Translations under genes and position numbers: made by a program
The notes under the pieces: generated by a model
Told to the model about the DNA's origin: nothing
The model's database searches: none
The model's input: the letters and a program-made list of their open reading frames with translations, nothing else
Origin: Jeotgalibacillus proteolyticus
GTDB taxonomy: Bacteria > Bacillota > Bacilli > Bacillales > Jeotgalibacillaceae
NCBI RefSeq assembly: GCF_002926065.1
Contig: NZ_PREZ01000002.1
Coordinates: 124,001-188,000, forward strand
DNA length: 64,000 bases
Direction of reading: 5' to 3'
Shown here: positions 63,018 to 64,000 of the stretch, one piece after another
Layout: each line of letters begins with the position of its first letter
Numbering within the stretch: position 1 is the stretch's first letter

Positions 63018-64000
63018 TGTGACTTCACCTCTTTAAGCTGCCTTATTATTGAAGTAAGAAATTCAATCATGTCTTTTCCTTCGAATAAAGTATCTGTTAA
63101 GCCTGTGCTCCTCCACTCTTCCGCTAATGAATCCTCTACTTTGCCTGCAATATAAATGGATTGATAAGGCTTTTTCTTTAAAACCAAGTCACCCGCATAT
63201 TGACTGTAAGCTTCATTTGTTCCACAAATAATCTGTACAGGAGAATCTCCAGCCTGACTCAGGACTGATGATTTTAACCCGGCGGTATTTAAAATACCTA
63301 CGATAAAATCAACTCTAGGTTTATAGTCTTTCAGCTGACCAAGAGCAACAATTTCCACTGGAGGCAGGCTTTCCAGCTCTCCTTCATGCTGAAGCACAGA
63401 TACGATCGCTTCCCACTGCTCTCCGGTTGAGTGAGCTGTTAAACGCTTGTTATTCTCAGGTTTGTTTTGAAGCTTTGATCGATCGGGCATGATATTTTTT
63501 TGAGCTGAAGCATAACGGTTGGTTCCTACAATGGTCACCTTTCGCACAGCGCTGTCCTTAACTCGCTGCTCCCAGACCTGTTGGATTTGTTCTTGAAGAA
63601 TTCCCGTAGCAAGGACTTCTTCAATACCTCCTTTTTCTTCTATTGCTAAAAAGGAGCTCCAGGACTCTTCTGCAAGCTGTTTTGAAATCGTCTCAATATA
63701 GTAGGATCCTCCACCAGGGTCGGCTATTCCTTTTAAAAAAGTTTCTTCTTTCAATATGAGTTGAATATTACGGGCAATTCTAGACCCTAAAGCAGAAGGA
63801 GCTCCTAATGGGGAGTCAAACGGTTCTACGTGTAAATAGTTTACGCCTCCCAAGGCTGCAGCAAAAGCCTCGTTTCCAGACCGCAAAATATTTACATGGG
63901 CATCCTGAACGGTTTTTGTAAAGGCTGAGCTTTCACTGCCTAATGAGACCGGCAAATCCCCTACATTGTAACAGGATATAAAATGACTCCATAAAGCTCT
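63014..64000 (-). CDS. mutA: Methylmalonyl-CoA mutase small subunit, C-terminal part
   Basis: The reading frame is open to the right edge, so the gene is cut off at its 5' end; about 328 C-terminal residues are present. [22 protein letters not shown] and [14 protein letters not shown] mark the barrel domain. The following cobalamin-like domain lacks the DxHxxG motif, as expected of the non-catalytic small subunit. It forms the heterodimer with MutB. Confidence 0.93.
   Translation of the reverse strand, partial: RALWSHFISCYNVGDLPVSLGSESSAFTKTVQDAHVNILRSGNEAFAAALGGVNYLHVEPFDSPLGAPSALGSRIARNIQLILKEETFLKGIADPGGGSYYIETISKQLAEESWSSFLAIEEKGGIEEVLATGILQEQIQQVWEQRVKDSAVRKVTIVGTNRYASAQKNIMPDRSKLQNKPENNKRLTAHSTGEQWEAIVSVLQHEGELESLPPVEIVALGQLKDYKPRVDFIVGILNTAGLKSSVLSQAGDSPVQIICGTNEAYSQYAGDLVLKKKPYQSIYIAGKVEDSLAEEWRSTGLTDTLFEGKDMIEFLTSIIRQLKEVKSQ

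Overview
This window comes from the chromosome of an endospore-forming member of the Bacillaceae. The evidence is the gene content (spoIIAA-spoIIAB-sigF, spoVA genes, spoIIM, dacB-spmA-spmB, dacF, resABCDE, sigX-rsiX, fur, yqj/yqk genes) and its order, which largely follows the Bacillus subtilis segment from ypbE to yqiW. The species cannot be fixed from this sequence. No rRNA, tRNA, insertion sequence, prophage or CRISPR array was seen.

Layout. 1-3.7 kb: ypbE (partial), ypbD, recS, ypbB and ferredoxin fer. 3.7-5.6 kb: rsiX and sigX with a predicted autoregulatory sigma-X promoter. 5.8-11.8 kb: the resABCDE operon (cytochrome c maturation plus the ResDE two-component system). 11.9-17.5 kb: rluB, scpA-scpB, the sporulation operon dacB-spmA-spmB, ypuF and a stand-alone ribT. 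17.6-24.5 kb: a small membrane ORF, lysA, a shortened spoVA cluster (AA, AB and AF only), the spoIIA operon and dacF. 24.6-30.2 kb: pdp, deoB, xerD, fur, spoIIM and nudF. 30.3-36.9 kb: yqkF, yqkE, an acetoacetate/ketone-body module (scoB, scoA, thiolase, divergent HMG-CoA lyase), yqkD, yqkB and a CDGSH iron-sulfur protein. 36.9-38.6 kb: an SOS-type yqjW/YolD pair with a LexA box. 38.7-44.1 kb: yqjQ, yqjP, a proline T-box and proI, a membrane glycosyltransferase and namA. 44.1-50.2 kb: rnz, zwf, a DoxX protein, gndA and dinB. 50.2-53.6 kb: yqjE, yqjD, methylmalonyl-CoA epimerase and a Prli42-like microprotein. 53.7-57.3 kb: a dicarboxylate cassette (tartrate/D-malate dehydrogenase, SLC13 transporter, GntR regulator). 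57.3-64 kb: yqjA, an orphan artR-like ATPase, brxB, and meaB-mutB-mutA (mutA runs off the right edge).

How the genes work together. Epimerase, YqjD, MutA/MutB and MeaB make up most of a propionyl-CoA to succinyl-CoA route. ScoAB, thiolase and HMG-CoA lyase handle acetoacetate and leucine-derived carbon, and cre-like sites suggest carbon-catabolite control of that module and of the dicarboxylate transporter. Zwf and GndA supply oxidative pentose-phosphate flux. The sporulation genes carry recognisable sigma-H, sigma-E and possible sigma-F promoters.

A recurrent oddity is that members of operons found intact in B. subtilis are missing at clean junctions: spoVAC-AD-AE, ribDEAH, the purine nucleoside phosphorylase beside deoB, and the permease and binding protein for ArtR. 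The most novel-looking non-coding signals are a possible plus-strand small RNA at 59.7-59.84 kb, a 14-bp palindrome upstream of yqjP, a 17-bp palindrome in the dicarboxylate cassette with a near copy upstream of ypbB, and an unusually long hairpin between resE and sigX.
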